Positions 39,901 through 50,595 of a DNA stretch of 64,000 nucleotides are shown here, in pieces. Source of the DNA: Ciona intestinalis. Lineage: Eukaryota; Chordata; Ascidiacea; Phlebobranchia; Cionidae. Made by a program: the position numbers and the translations under genes. The DNA lies in contig NC_020166.2 in assembly GCF_000224145.3 (NCBI RefSeq), forward strand, positions 2,783,561-2,847,560, in the 5' to 3' direction. Below the pieces are notes generated by a model, which saw only the letters and a program-made list of their open reading frames with translations, was not told where the DNA came from and ran no database searches. Position 1 is the stretch's first letter, and each line of letters starts with the position of its first letter.

Positions 39901-42900
39901 TAATGAAATCCACTTTATCTGGCTACAAGAAACATGTTGTTGCTACAGTACAAGGGAGACCCACATCAATTGCTATTGACTATGCTGAAGATAGGTAAGA
40001 AAATTAAGGCTGGTGCAAGCTACATGCTTATTTACAAAATTAGCATATAGTACTGTGGGGGAAGGCGAGACAACTTTAGCACATAATATCCAAATATTCT
40101 GATCTTGTTTTAAACAGTTAACAACGGTCTATGGGAGTCAGGAAGATACGGATTTATGATGCTTTAAATGTTCTACCAAATTGGACGAGAAAATAAAACG
40201 AAAAGGTGTCCCATTATCCCCACCCTACTATACTACCCAACAAGAAGACAAATTAGAATAAAAACATTTCCCATCTTATATCAACCTATTACACTTTACA
40301 TTCAGGTTATACTGGATAGACACAGATGGTATGAAAGTGTGGTATGCCAGTATCAATGAAGTTGAAGGACCTACACTTATATTCCACAACAACAGTCTAT
40401 CTTTAAAAGACCTTCATGTATTTAGAGTAAGTGGAATTTAAAACTGAGCTAAAGTATTTGTAACTAAAACAAATTAAAACTTGTCTGGAACCGTGGCAAA
40501 GTGGTTAGCGCGCCTGCCTGTGACCTAGAGGTAATGGGTTCAAGCTTTGTCGCTGCTAGCATTGTGGGCGAGAATAAAGTAACTTACATTCATTCATTTT
40601 AAACTAAAATACACTCATTTTAAATTAATTGTAACAGTATTTTAAAAATTTATTTTGCAGTCTGGTAATACAAAATAGTCTGAAATACAATTAGTGAATA
40701 TAAGTTAAGAATAGACTGTCTGTTGCAGTGATGCCTATATGCAGAACAGTGATTTTTTTAAAGTTATTTTGTAATCAATAAAATGAACATGTTAGATTAA
40801 AATCGGTTACTTTCAATGCCTAATTTAAATAATGAAAACAATATGCATTCAATAATCAATATTTTATTACACTACATGGACATATTAGTAAGAAATAAAA
40901 TGTGTAGTTGAAAAAAACTTATCAAGTAATACTTGTGTAGGCAATTAATACTTATATTCCATGGGTCCTATTCTGCCTAATGGGTCCCAAAATATGGTTA
41001 AAATACAATAGTTAGCGCGCCTACCTCTAACCTGGAGATTAGGGTTCAAGGCTTGTTGCTGCTATATTATTGTAGACATATGTGACTTTGGGCAAAAGAC
41101 TTAATTGCTCCAACCCAGTGGTGACTAGCGGTTTGTCCAAAATATCAACCACACATAAGAATTTTTCCCCCAAATAATCACCCATAAAGTTACATACATG
41201 GTAACGCATAAGCACAATCTGTATGAGTTAGAACACCAGTGTTTTAATGGCTATCCTTGCCCGACTATGTGAGGGTAAATAAGTAACTCTCATTGATATG
41301 GTTATTTTAAAGATATTATTAATACAATCTTGTATTTTATATCTTACATTAAATTTGCAAAACTCATTACCTATTATGTACATTGATTACAGGAATGGGT
41401 TTATATTACTTCAAGCATGACCAACCAGATATTGATGTTGAATAAGACATCGGGTGAAGTGTTGCACACAATATTCACTTCATCTCCAGCTGCTGTTGCT
41501 GTCATTGGTGGTGGAGCACAACCGAAAAGTCCAGGTACAAATTTTGTTAGTGTTGTATTTTAGGTGCAATTTTATTAAAGTAAAATGAATGTATTTATTT
41601 GGCTTTATCTTTGTTTGACCTGAAAATGACAGTCATTATAAGGTAGATGTTCTGTTTTATACACCTTGTGCCAGCTTATGAGTCACCATATATTTTTGTT
41701 GGTTCGTTTTTATGTATTGCTGACANNNNNNNNNNNNNNNNNNNNNNNNNNNNNNNNNNNNNNNNNNNNNNNNNNNNNNNNNNNNNNNNNNNNNNNNNNN
41801 NNNNNNNNNNNNNNNNNNNNNNNNNNNNNNNNNNNNNNNNNNNNNNNNNNAGGACACAAATGCCCACAACAGTAGCACCGCTGAGCCTAAATTTTTTAGT
41901 TTAAATGATTGTAACTTATTTATCCTCGCATTGCAGGGTGGAGTCAGTTTTTTTATAAAATGGCCTTGAGTTTAACATCTAGGAAATATATATAGTTGAT
42001 TGCTATGTAGCTTATTAAAAACCTGCATATACTTAATGATACTAAAATGTCTGATTCATACTAAATGTCAATTAAAAAAAAAGATGACATACTGCCCTGT
42101 AAATTTACTGATTACTGATAAAAAATTGTCGTTATAAATTATAAAAAATATAAAAAAACAACACCTATGCAAAAAGAAAACTATTAAAAACATTATCTTT
42201 CACCCCAGGTCCTTGTGATATTAATAACGGGGGTTGTGACCATTTTTGCTTTGCCCAACCACCAGGTAACATGAGGAAATGCGGGTGTAGTATTGGTATG
42301 CAACTTGGTAGAGATGGAACATCTTGTAAATCAGGTTTGTATATATAATAATAATTAGTACTAACTTTATTTGTATCTTCGATTACAGTGGTGAAGATTT
42401 AGATATATTTTAACTGAAAAGACAGGACATAGCGACAAAACAACAGTTGTTAAAACATGTTTCCAGTTAAAACATACTTACATTTAATTGGAAGATAAGA
42501 AGCGTAGTCGCTACACCTGGCAGACACATAAACAAGTCGTTTATGTTTACCTATTATTAAGTTGGTCTTCTAATAGAAACAAAAGTGTCTATTACACGCT
42601 TCAACAGCTGGTGATTTTTCCAAAACAATACAACAAAATTTAAAAAATAAGGCTCCGAACGTTACCATGCCAAATTTTTCATAAAATTTCCTAGATTTTC
42701 CAACTTGCTTAATAAAAATTTAGTTTATAAGGTATTGTTGGTTGTTGTAAGCATAAGAACAACAAAATTGTAATAAAAAGTTTACAAAAGTTACAATGCC
42801 AAACATTTTTTAAACACACAACTATACCGTAACGCTTTGGGTGTTAAGATAATGGACCTACTTTAGCATAAAACCTTACCCACATTGAATATTCATATAC

Positions 42901-45900
42901 AAACAGCTTAAAATCTAAAATCCAATTTTACAGTGGTTATGAAAAAAGATTTTTTACTTGTTGTGGACTCGGACATGCAGTGGATTTTCCAAATATCAAG
43001 AAACGGGAAGTCCTTCACTAAACTTGACCTTCCTGGGCTCGTTATCCCAGTTCAAGTTGAATATGATGCAACTACAGCCAGGGTTGGTGGATTTTTGTTT
43101 TAACTTTTGTTTTGCTGCTAATTAAATGAATGTAACTTACTTTATCCTCGCTTAGCCGCAAAAGGATAGTCATCAGCCACACATAAAAAAAACAAAATAA
43201 AAAAAATAATTAATTACCCACAAATTAGCATACATGGTAACTTGTAAGTTGGCACGAGGTGCACACCCGTGTTTTAACGACTATCATTTTCCGGCCACGA
43301 GAGGATAAAGTAAGTTACATTCATTCATTCATTAAAAGTTATAACACGGTTGTTCTGTTTTATACACCTCTTGCCAGCTTACTTGTTACCAAGTATTATG
43401 CTTTGTGGATGACTATTTTTTTGTCGTTGTAATTAATCTGATCTTCGTTACTGCATTCAGAAACATAAAAAAACAATTATGTTTGTTCTGATTTGATAAA
43501 CATGGTATTGTGCATTTACAACGCTTGTTACAACTACTATAAAAAACGTAAGTGACCACTGGGTTGAAGCAATTGCAGTAAAGTGTCCTACATACCCACA
43601 ATAGTAGCATGGTCAAGCCACTAACCTGTAACCTCTTGGTTTAAGACAGTGGCTCTAACTATTGTGCCATGGCACCACCAGACTAAGATTTCGAATCTAA
43701 CATATTTACCTAAGATTTTGAATCTAATATTTTTACCCAAGACGACGCCATGGCAAAGGGATTATTGCGCCTGCCTGTAATCAACAGGTAATTGGTTCAA
43801 GGCCCGTTGCTACTACCATTATGGGCGTATGTGNNNNNNNNNNNNNNNNNNNNNNNNNNNNNNNNNNNNNNNNNNNNNNNNNNTGGGAGAATGGTGATTG
43901 TGGATAAAGATGTGGAGTGGGTGAACGGGATCACATTAGATAGAGAAGGTAAGATTATAAAATTGAAAAATCATATAGTAAGGTGGGAAAAGATGGGACA
44001 CCATTCTATTTTCTTGTCCCATTTGGTAGTAAACCAAAAAATATTCAAATATTTTTTTATCCTCACGACTCCCATAGACTGTTGTTAATTGTTTAAAACA
44101 TGATCAGAATATTTTGATATTATGTACTAAAGGTGTCCCATCTCCCCCCTTACTATAGGTATTATGTTCATGAAGCTGGAATTCATGATACTTGCATTAT
44201 TAATATTGTTGTCAGTGGTAAGATACAGGTTAATTGAGTTTAATTTTAAACAATGATTTACAATTTCAGCTCAAAGAATATATTGGTGTGATGCCAAAAG
44301 GGATGTGATAGAATCGTCTGGCATAGATGGCAGTAATAGACAAATCGTAAAACGATTTCCACGCGACACTGCGCATGTGTTTGGTATTACAATATTCAAA
44401 GGTATTGTATGTGTGTTTTCAATATATTTCGTGAAGATTTATATAAAAAAAATCTTGTTATACTTGCATACACTTATAAAATTGGTGTAGGGCTGCTAAA
44501 ACGATTAGATTTCTGCAGAAAATATAAATCTTCAAACATTTAAGTAGTACCTGGCCCTGTAGCCATTATAGGTTATGAGTTTAAGGCTTGTCATTGCTAC
44601 CATTGTGGGCATATGTGTCCTTGGGCAANNNNNNNNNNNNNNNNNNNNNNNNNNNNNNNNNNNNNNNNNNNNNNNNNNTTAGCTCAAAGAATATATTGGT
44701 GTGATGCCAAAAGAGATGTGATAGAATCGTCTGGCATAGATGGCAGTAATAGACAAATCGTAAAACGATTTCCACGCGACACTGCACATGTGTTTGGTAT
44801 TACAATATTCAAAGGTATATTATGTGTTTTATTTTTCAATGTATTTTGTGATAAACAAATTATATATAAAGTTTAAATAACATTTTTTTACAGTATGTTT
44901 GCATACACTAATAAACTTGGTCAAGGGTGCTAAAACAATACGATTTCTGCAGAAAATATAAATCTTCAAACATTTAAGTAGTACCTGGCCCTGTAGCCAC
45001 CATAGGTTATGAGTTTAGGCTCCTTATTGCTACCATTGTGGGCGTATGTGTATTTGGGCAAGACACTTAATGGCAATTTCTTCAACTCAGTGATTCCTAA
45101 TATGTTGTCCAAATTGTCAGCCATACAAAACAACAACCATCCACAAAGTTGCATACGTGGTAACTCGTAAGAGGGCAGAGGTGTGTGAAACAGAATGATC
45201 GTGTTATAACCACTGTCGTTATCCAGTGCACGCGAAGATGAATGAATATTTGATTGTAACTTACCTTATCCTCGTGTGGCCGGAAAACGACAGTCGTTAT
45301 AACACAAGTGTTCTGTTTCATACACCTCGTGCCAGCTTATGAGTTACAATGTATGTAAATTTCATTCATTCATTCATTCAACTTTAAGAGTGATTATTTT
45401 TTACTTTCATTTTTTTTATTATGTATGACTGATAGCAACCCATTAATGACCACTGGGTTGAAGCAATTGCTGTTAACTGTCGTGCCCAAGAACACATACA
45501 CCCACAATGGTAGCAGCGAGGAGTTTTGAACCCCTTACCTCTGGGTTAGAGGCAGGCATGCTAACCACTTTGCCCTGGTGCTGGTGAAGTTACATTTATA
45601 TTCATACTTCTTATACCCAGGATACTTGTATTGGTCCGATTGGAACAAACCAGTGATCTCGAAAATGAAAATTGATGGAAATACTGTGGAAGATTTTGGA
45701 CCGCGAATATTTGATAAAGCGAGTGATGTTCATAGTTCGTATGTGTCAAGAACAAAAGGTCGGTATCATTTGGTGTTGCCATTTTTATTTTAAGGAATAA
45801 TAAATTTTATTTGTTATTTTGATTACGGTAGCGAAGATTGAAAAATATTTAAAAAGGAAAGACAGGATATAACAATAAAACAACAGTTGTTAAAACATGC

Positions 45901-48900
45901 CAACAGTTAAAAATATAGTTTCGCTTATTGAAAGAAAGAAGCGTTTTCACTACACCTAGCAGACAAAAAAACAGTTATTTATGTATAATTATTTGAATTT
46001 TTAATGAAAACAAAAAGGGGCGTAAGACACGACCAGTGTTAGGTTCCAATTCTACATAGATGAAGTTCCTTGGCGAGGCATGTCATGGTACCTAGTATTT
46101 AAGACATAGTTGGCCATGAACACTTTTAGATGCATGCTGATTTATCTGAATTTGATGCTAACTATATGATTCTAAACACTAATTTTTAGGAATTATTACA
46201 GAAAAACATGATTTATAACCACATGCAGTTTATTTATGGATACTTTTGTACACTTACATTTTTACATACCTAAATACTTCTTAAACATTTTATTTAAATA
46301 TCTATAGGAACCAACCCATGCTTGATTGGAAATGGCAACTGTACAGGTCTCTGCATACCAGTACCATATTCTCCTTCAAATCCTACTGATCGTAAAACCA
46401 CTCGCGTGTGTATGTGTGGGAATGAATATAATGGTACATGTGATAAACCAACCAACCAAACAGATGGTGAACCGCCCAATTTTAATGGGACTTGCCCTCA
46501 ACCGATAACACTCACAGCTCCAACTTGTAAAGAGCAAGTACTAGTTGATTATCTGGTAAGTTAAGTCTTTTTTTATATTTGATTTTCTTTGCTTTTTGCT
46601 TTTTTTATATTTGAAGTCTTTTTTATATTTGATTTTCATTGAACCCACGTAATGTTTAAATTACAATTATTAGAATGAGTGAATTTTTGTTTTAGAACTA
46701 TTTAAGGCTTCAATATTTGGTGATTTTTTTCAATTTAATAAGTAAAAATAAAAAAAAATTAGGATCGCAAAAGTTAGGCCTACTATGCAAATATTTTCAT
46801 AAATTTTCTTAGAGGTAATTTTTTTTTGACATTGGACATTAGATAAATGAATACAGCCTCATGTTTTATGCCTGGTGTTTAAGAATTCACTGTGTAAAAT
46901 TAGATGAAACACACTATATAACTCGGCAGTGGTCATGGGGTGTATGAATACACATTGTCTGTTTTGTGCATTGAAAAGCACCTGTATTATAACTCGACAG
47001 TAGATAGAAGGTACATTAGACCAAATGTGTCTACTGTATGGAAAAATACCCATGTTATAAATTCTCTGGCAGAGGTATATAAAATGGAAAGTTTGTATAC
47101 AAACTTTAATTAAGACTGTAACCCATCTGAAAAAAGTATGGCACTGCGTGAACAATAACAAGGAAAACATGATGTGAATTATTTTCAGATTCCAAAAGCG
47201 ATCGACAATTCTGGTAAAGTTCGATTGGAACTCCCCATTCAGCCGCCTCCACTTAACTTAAGTGAAGGAATGTATGAACATAGGTACACTGCTGTTGATG
47301 AAGCTGGAAATCATGATACTTGTATTGTTATTATTGTTGTCAATGGTAAGATTCTTACAAAAACATCCATGCTCGAAAATTTTTAAATGTATGTAACTTG
47401 CTTTATCCTCCCCTGGCCAGGAAACAACACTCGTTATAACACGGTTGTTCTGTTTCATACACCTCGTGTTGCCAGCTAACCAGTTACCATGTATGCTACT
47501 TTGTGGGTGATTATTTTGGTTATATTTTCACTTTTTTATGTTTGGCTGACAATTTGGACAACCCATTAATGACAACTGGGTTGCAGCAATTGCCGTTAAG
47601 TGTCTTGCCCAATGATGCATATAGTTATATCCCCACAATAAGATAAACAGACATAATCTAAAATGTCCCATGTAAATAAACATTACAGGTTTCTATGTTA
47701 GAAAGTATCAAATACGATTTTTAGTCTAACCTTTTATTTTTGTATCTTCAGAACACATTTGTAGAAATTACTTGCTTTGTTAAAAACGGGAAGAATTTCG
47801 TTTATTTGTCAAAATGGCTGAAGTTTTAAATTTTGTATTTAATGCTATTGTTTTCAAAATTCAAAAATTGCTTTGTTACTTCATGCTCACTATAAATTTT
47901 TTTTTAGTTATTCGCTGTCCTGAAGTTCATGAAATCTTCAAAAATCAACCATTTAAAACAATTAACACTTCATGTGGAAATTTATACGGAACGCAAATGG
48001 CGATCACTTGTATTAATGGAACAACAAGTTCGGGCAGTGAGTTTATTGAATGTGGTCAAGATGGAAAATGGATTGGAAACCCTGTTTGTGTATCTTCTGC
48101 TCAAGGTAACAATACTAAGTATATTTGTATTATGAATGTAACATGCTTTATCCTCGTGTGGTTAAAAAACGACAGTGGTTAAACGCAGATGTTCTGTTTC
48201 ATAAACCTTGTTCCAGCTTACAAGTTACCAAGTGTATGTTATACTTTGTAATTTTTTTTTATTTTTTGTGTGGCTGATAATTTAAACAACCCTTTAGTGA
48301 CTACTGGGTTGAAGCAATTGTCGCTTGTAGTTACTATTGTGAGCGTAAGTTTCCTTGTGCAAGAAACTGTAACAAAAATTTATCCAACCTGCTGATCCCT
48401 TTTGGGTTGTATAAATTGTGTGTTATAATGACTGCCGTTGCCCAACCACTGGTACCATCAAAATAACTCTTTCTTTTATTCATTACCCAATTATTATAAA
48501 GTTACACTGATCTAATCTGTGCTCATTTAATGGGAATAAAAAATTAATATTGTTTATGTAGGAAGCTATATACATCATATAAACTTACTGTCATGTCTTT
48601 TGGTAAGTTTGGAATATAATACTTCAACCATATTATACTTTAAACATGATTGTTCTATCTTACAAATGTAAACTCTTTTCTCAGATAAACAAACTAGGCC
48701 AGTCATTAATCCAACAACTTCAACAGAAAGAAATATTAACACACACGATGTGGGTAACAATAAAGGTAAGGGGAAATTCAAACATTAATAATAATAACTT
48801 TATTTGTCTCCTTATTACGGTTGCAAAGATTTATAAATATTTTAAACAAAAAAGACAGAATTAAGCGACAAAACAACATTAAACATGCTTACAGTTAAAA

Positions 48901-49733
48901 ACATATTTATATTAAAAGAAAATAAGCATGGTCGCTACGCCTAGTGCGTAAACTAGACTGTTTTAAGTGAATAAGCTACGTTTTATTTTTTCTGATTATT
49001 CTTTTCCAGATGAAAGCAGCAATTTGCCCCCAACTGTAGCTGCATCAACTTCAACTTTTCCATTCTTGTTTGTGATTCCAATGGTAGCAGCTTTGCTACT
49101 AACTTCTGCATGCGCTATTGGATACAGATACCACAGGTAAGACTACTGTGTATAAGCTTAAAGCATCACATGTATAGTAGGGTGGGACATCTTTAGCACA
49201 TAATATCCAAATATCCTGATAGTGTTTTAAACAATTAACAACAGTCTATGGAAGTCGTGGGGATATGGTTTTATAATTTTTTGAATGTTCTTTGTATACT
49301 AACAAATGGAACAAGAAAATATAGTTAAAATGTATAACTTCCCCCACCCAACAGTATGGGAAGATACAAATATGATGCGAAAATGGAAGAAAAAATTACT
49401 GCAACTTTGAAGTTGCTTGTGTAAAAATATCAAATACACTTTCAATAAATTTGAACCAATCCCAAAAATCCATGTTACTTTTATAACTGAGCTTAGTGTA
49501 TTTTATACAAAGTCCTACCAGTAAAAACTTTTAGATCCCACAGCCTGCCAATAATGGAAGCAATGGAAAAAACTCTCTCATACAGAAAAAACGAAGATGA
49601 TACTTTTACGCTTGATGTATCAGAAGAAAGACCCCAAACAAGTGGTGTGCATAATGCTTCAGAAAGTGCAGTAGCAGACATTGCTTTTACTGATAACCCA
49701 ACATTCAGAAAAAGCTCTTATGGGACATTATGA
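36944..49733 (+). CDS. Mosaic LDLR-family-like receptor: YWTD, EGF, HYR, sushi, TM
   Basis: Exons 36944-37031, 37643-37742, 38436-38497, 39031-39187, 39854-39994, 40306-40426, 41393-41534, 42209-42334, 42934-43082, then a gap, then 43884-43948 (5' cut), 44270-44401 (repeated at 44683-44814), 45621-45758, 46308-46555, 47189-47345, 47908-48105, 48685-48765, 49010-49136 and 49535-49733. All checked junctions keep phase. The order is signal peptide ([12 protein letters not shown]), beta-propeller repeats ([29 protein letters not shown]), an EGF module ([12 protein letters not shown]), a second propeller ([19 protein letters not shown]), a second Cys-rich EGF-like module, a HYR domain ([13 protein letters not shown]), a sushi/CCP domain (GKWIGNPVC), a Thr-rich stalk, one membrane helix ([18 protein letters not shown]) and a tail with FTDNPTF, an NPxF-type endocytosis signal. 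No LDLR class A repeats are seen. At least one propeller exon is lost in the gap at 43834-43883. Confidence 0.8.
37211..37396. mobile_element. MITE copy 11, receptor intron 1
   Basis: TAGTAGGGTGAGGAAAGATG on the left; right TIR degraded. Confidence 0.75.
38049..38245. mobile_element. MITE copy 12, receptor intron 2
   Basis: Diverged TIRs (GGGCTAGAAAAGATGGGACA, CCATCTCCCACCCGTCCTAT), core recognisable. Confidence 0.75.
38712..38898. mobile_element. MITE copy 13, receptor intron 3
   Basis: GGGTAGTGGGGGGGAGATAG to CCCATCTTCCCCTATCTTAC. Confidence 0.8.
39535..39849 (+). mobile_element. Full-length tRNA-headed SINE touching a receptor exon
   Basis: Starts GGCGCCGTGGCAAAGTGGTT with a good box A (TGGCAAAGTGG) and, at about 39587, box B-like GGGTTCAAGG. 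The body and a TTCATTTATTCAAT tail follow. The tail ends four bases before the receptor exon at 39854 and supplies its pyrimidine-rich acceptor. Confidence 0.85.
40046..40233. mobile_element. MITE copy 14, receptor intron 5
   Basis: ATAGTACTGTGGGGGAAGGC to TCCCCACCCTACTATA-like right end, about 70 bases before the next exon. Confidence 0.8.
40487..40602 (+). mobile_element. SINE head fused to tail (internal deletion)
   Basis: Intact tRNA-like head, then from the GTGGGCG stretch directly to GTAACTTACATTCATTCATT; about 190 bases of body are missing. Confidence 0.8.
41005..41295 (+). mobile_element. SINE in receptor intron 6
   Basis: From GTTAGCGCGCCTACCTCTAA to the tail before 41300; box A end truncated. 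Confidence 0.75.
41586..41882 (-). mobile_element. SINE with an N gap inside
   Basis: Tail and head fragments of one minus-strand copy on both sides of the 125-N gap at 41726-41850. Confidence 0.7.
41726..41850. other. Assembly gap, 125 N
   Basis: Inside a SINE in a receptor intron. Confidence 1.
42338..42560 (+). repeat. Third repeat family, copy 1
   Basis: Shares ACTTTATTTGTATCTTCGAT, AAAACAACAGTTGTTAAAAC and TAGTCGCTACACCTGGCAGA with two other copies in this gene. Confidence 0.7.
43123..43675. mobile_element. Cluster of three SINE pieces in both orientations
   Basis: Minus tail (43123-43172), plus 3' half (43170-43334) and a minus copy with head (43345-43675), back to back. Confidence 0.7.
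43742..43833 (+). mobile_element. SINE head cut by N gap
   Basis: CGCCATGGCAAAGGGATTAT to ATTATGGGCGTATGTG, then Ns. Confidence 0.7.
43834..43883. other. Assembly gap, 50 N
   Basis: Removes the 5' part of a receptor propeller exon and probably at least one whole exon. Confidence 1.
43976..44157. mobile_element. MITE copy 15, against the HYR relic
   Basis: ATAGTAAGGTGGGAAAAGAT to TCCCCCCTTACTATA. Starts about 28 bases after a receptor exon and ends at the HYR-exon relic. Confidence 0.8.
44164..44222 (+). pseudogene. Relic of the HYR exon inside a receptor intron
   Basis: About 60 bases match the 3' end of the HYR exon (47299-47351) and its donor, with about six mismatches by eye. They still read [17 protein letters not shown] before a GTAAG. 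The 5' half is missing and a MITE ends only a few bases before it. It lies between exons at 43948 and 44270, where a HYR segment would break the propeller, so I call it nonfunctional. Confidence 0.7.
44557..44628 (+). mobile_element. SINE head part cut by N gap
   Basis: Same insertion as 44987 in the repeated contig; supports the haplotype reading. Confidence 0.65.
44629..44678. other. Assembly gap, 50 N
   Basis: Between the two copies of a receptor propeller exon. Confidence 1.
44683..44814 (+). CDS. Second copy of a receptor propeller exon
   Basis: Same length (132 bases), splice sites and protein as 44270-44401 ([20 protein letters not shown]), with a few silent changes. The intron sequence behind it, including the SINE head, is repeated too. 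It starts four bases after an N gap, which points to an overlapping contig from the other haplotype, not a second exon. Confidence 0.75.
44987..45240 (+). mobile_element. SINE, plus orientation, left arm of an inverted pair
   Basis: From CCTGTAGCCACCATAGGTTA to the 3' half ending before 45245. Confidence 0.7.
45245..45590 (-). mobile_element. SINE, minus orientation, right arm of an inverted pair
   Basis: Nearly complete minus copy with head (GGGTTAGAGGCAGGCATGCT), ending about 30 bases before a receptor exon. Confidence 0.75.
45800..45990 (+). repeat. Third repeat family, copy 2
   Basis: Same order of blocks as copy 1, including AAACAACAGTTGTTAAAACA and CACTACACCTAGCAGACA. Confidence 0.7.
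47386..47625 (-). mobile_element. SINE after the HYR exon
   Basis: Minus copy, tail to the GTCTTGCCCAATGATGCAT body; head absent. Confidence 0.7.
48129..48370 (-). mobile_element. SINE after the sushi exon
   Basis: Minus copy, diverged, about 20 bases downstream of the exon donor. Confidence 0.65.
48785..48960 (+). repeat. Third repeat family, copy 3
   Basis: AATAATAATAACTTTATTTG to GGTCGCTACGCCTAG; slightly diverged. Confidence 0.7.
49174..49355. mobile_element. MITE copy 16, last receptor intron
   Basis: ATAGTAGGGTGGGACATCTT to AACTTCCCCCACCCAACAGT; part of the left TIR is deleted. Confidence 0.8.
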
Positions 49734-50595
49734 TAGCAATTAAAATTAAACACTGTTGATTAATTAGTGTTGCATACTGTTCCTACTTCATAGAGCAGTG
49801 GTTTCAAAAGTTTTTAGCGCGACCCAAATCAGAGTTTTATGAACATCTCACGACCCATTTACCCAAGCCTCAAACATCGAAAAAAATCTATTTTCAATGT
49901 ATGCATTCTATACTATATTTTGAACATGTATGAAGACACAAGACACCCAAGTTGATTAGTTGCAGTACACAGTTTATGGTTATCTCGTTTGAATAGATTT
50001 AAATAACCTTGGAGTGACCCATTTTTCAACCCTGTGCAACCCATGTTTGGGTCGCGACTCATACTTTGGGGACCATTGTCATAAAGAAACTGTGCTTGTA
50101 CTATATGGTGTATTTGGCGCATTGCACTGTAACGAAAGCACACAACACTACCACCTAAGGCTATGTTTAACAAAGACACATATTTGGCCGAAATAATAAG
50201 GTTTCCAAATACAAATTGAACTTAAACTTAATATTGTATGGTTTTTAAACATGTTACTGCTATGAAAAATCACAATTTTGGTAGAGTTAAGGCAAGAAAA
50301 TGAGAAGAATTTTATTTATTTGACAAAGAAGTGTTAAAGTTATATTATTTAATGCTGTGTTTTCCTATCTAATTTTATTATGAAAAATACACTAGCAGCC
50401 AACACCATGATAACTTTACTACAAATGTCACCTAAGCAATAAATTAAACATTGTGTTACTTAATGTCACATAAACAATGCAAAAACACCGCTATACCCAA
50501 TCTGAACAACAGAATAAAATTGGAATAAGTTATAAAGTAATCTGACGCAGTGACATCTTAGTTGCAAATATTTTTTAATTCTCAATATATCAACA
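49734..50595. other. Spacer between the receptor and CARS1 3' ends
   Basis: Converging gene ends. Contains a hAT-like nonautonomous element (about 49796-50085) and AT-rich sequence. No coding signal. Confidence 0.5.
49796..50085 (+). mobile_element. hAT-like nonautonomous element
   Basis: GCAGTGGTTTCAAAAGTTTT, ACGACCCATTTACCC and, at the far end, GGGTCGCGACTCATACTTTG then GGGGACCATTG, roughly the inverse of the start. Confidence 0.5.
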
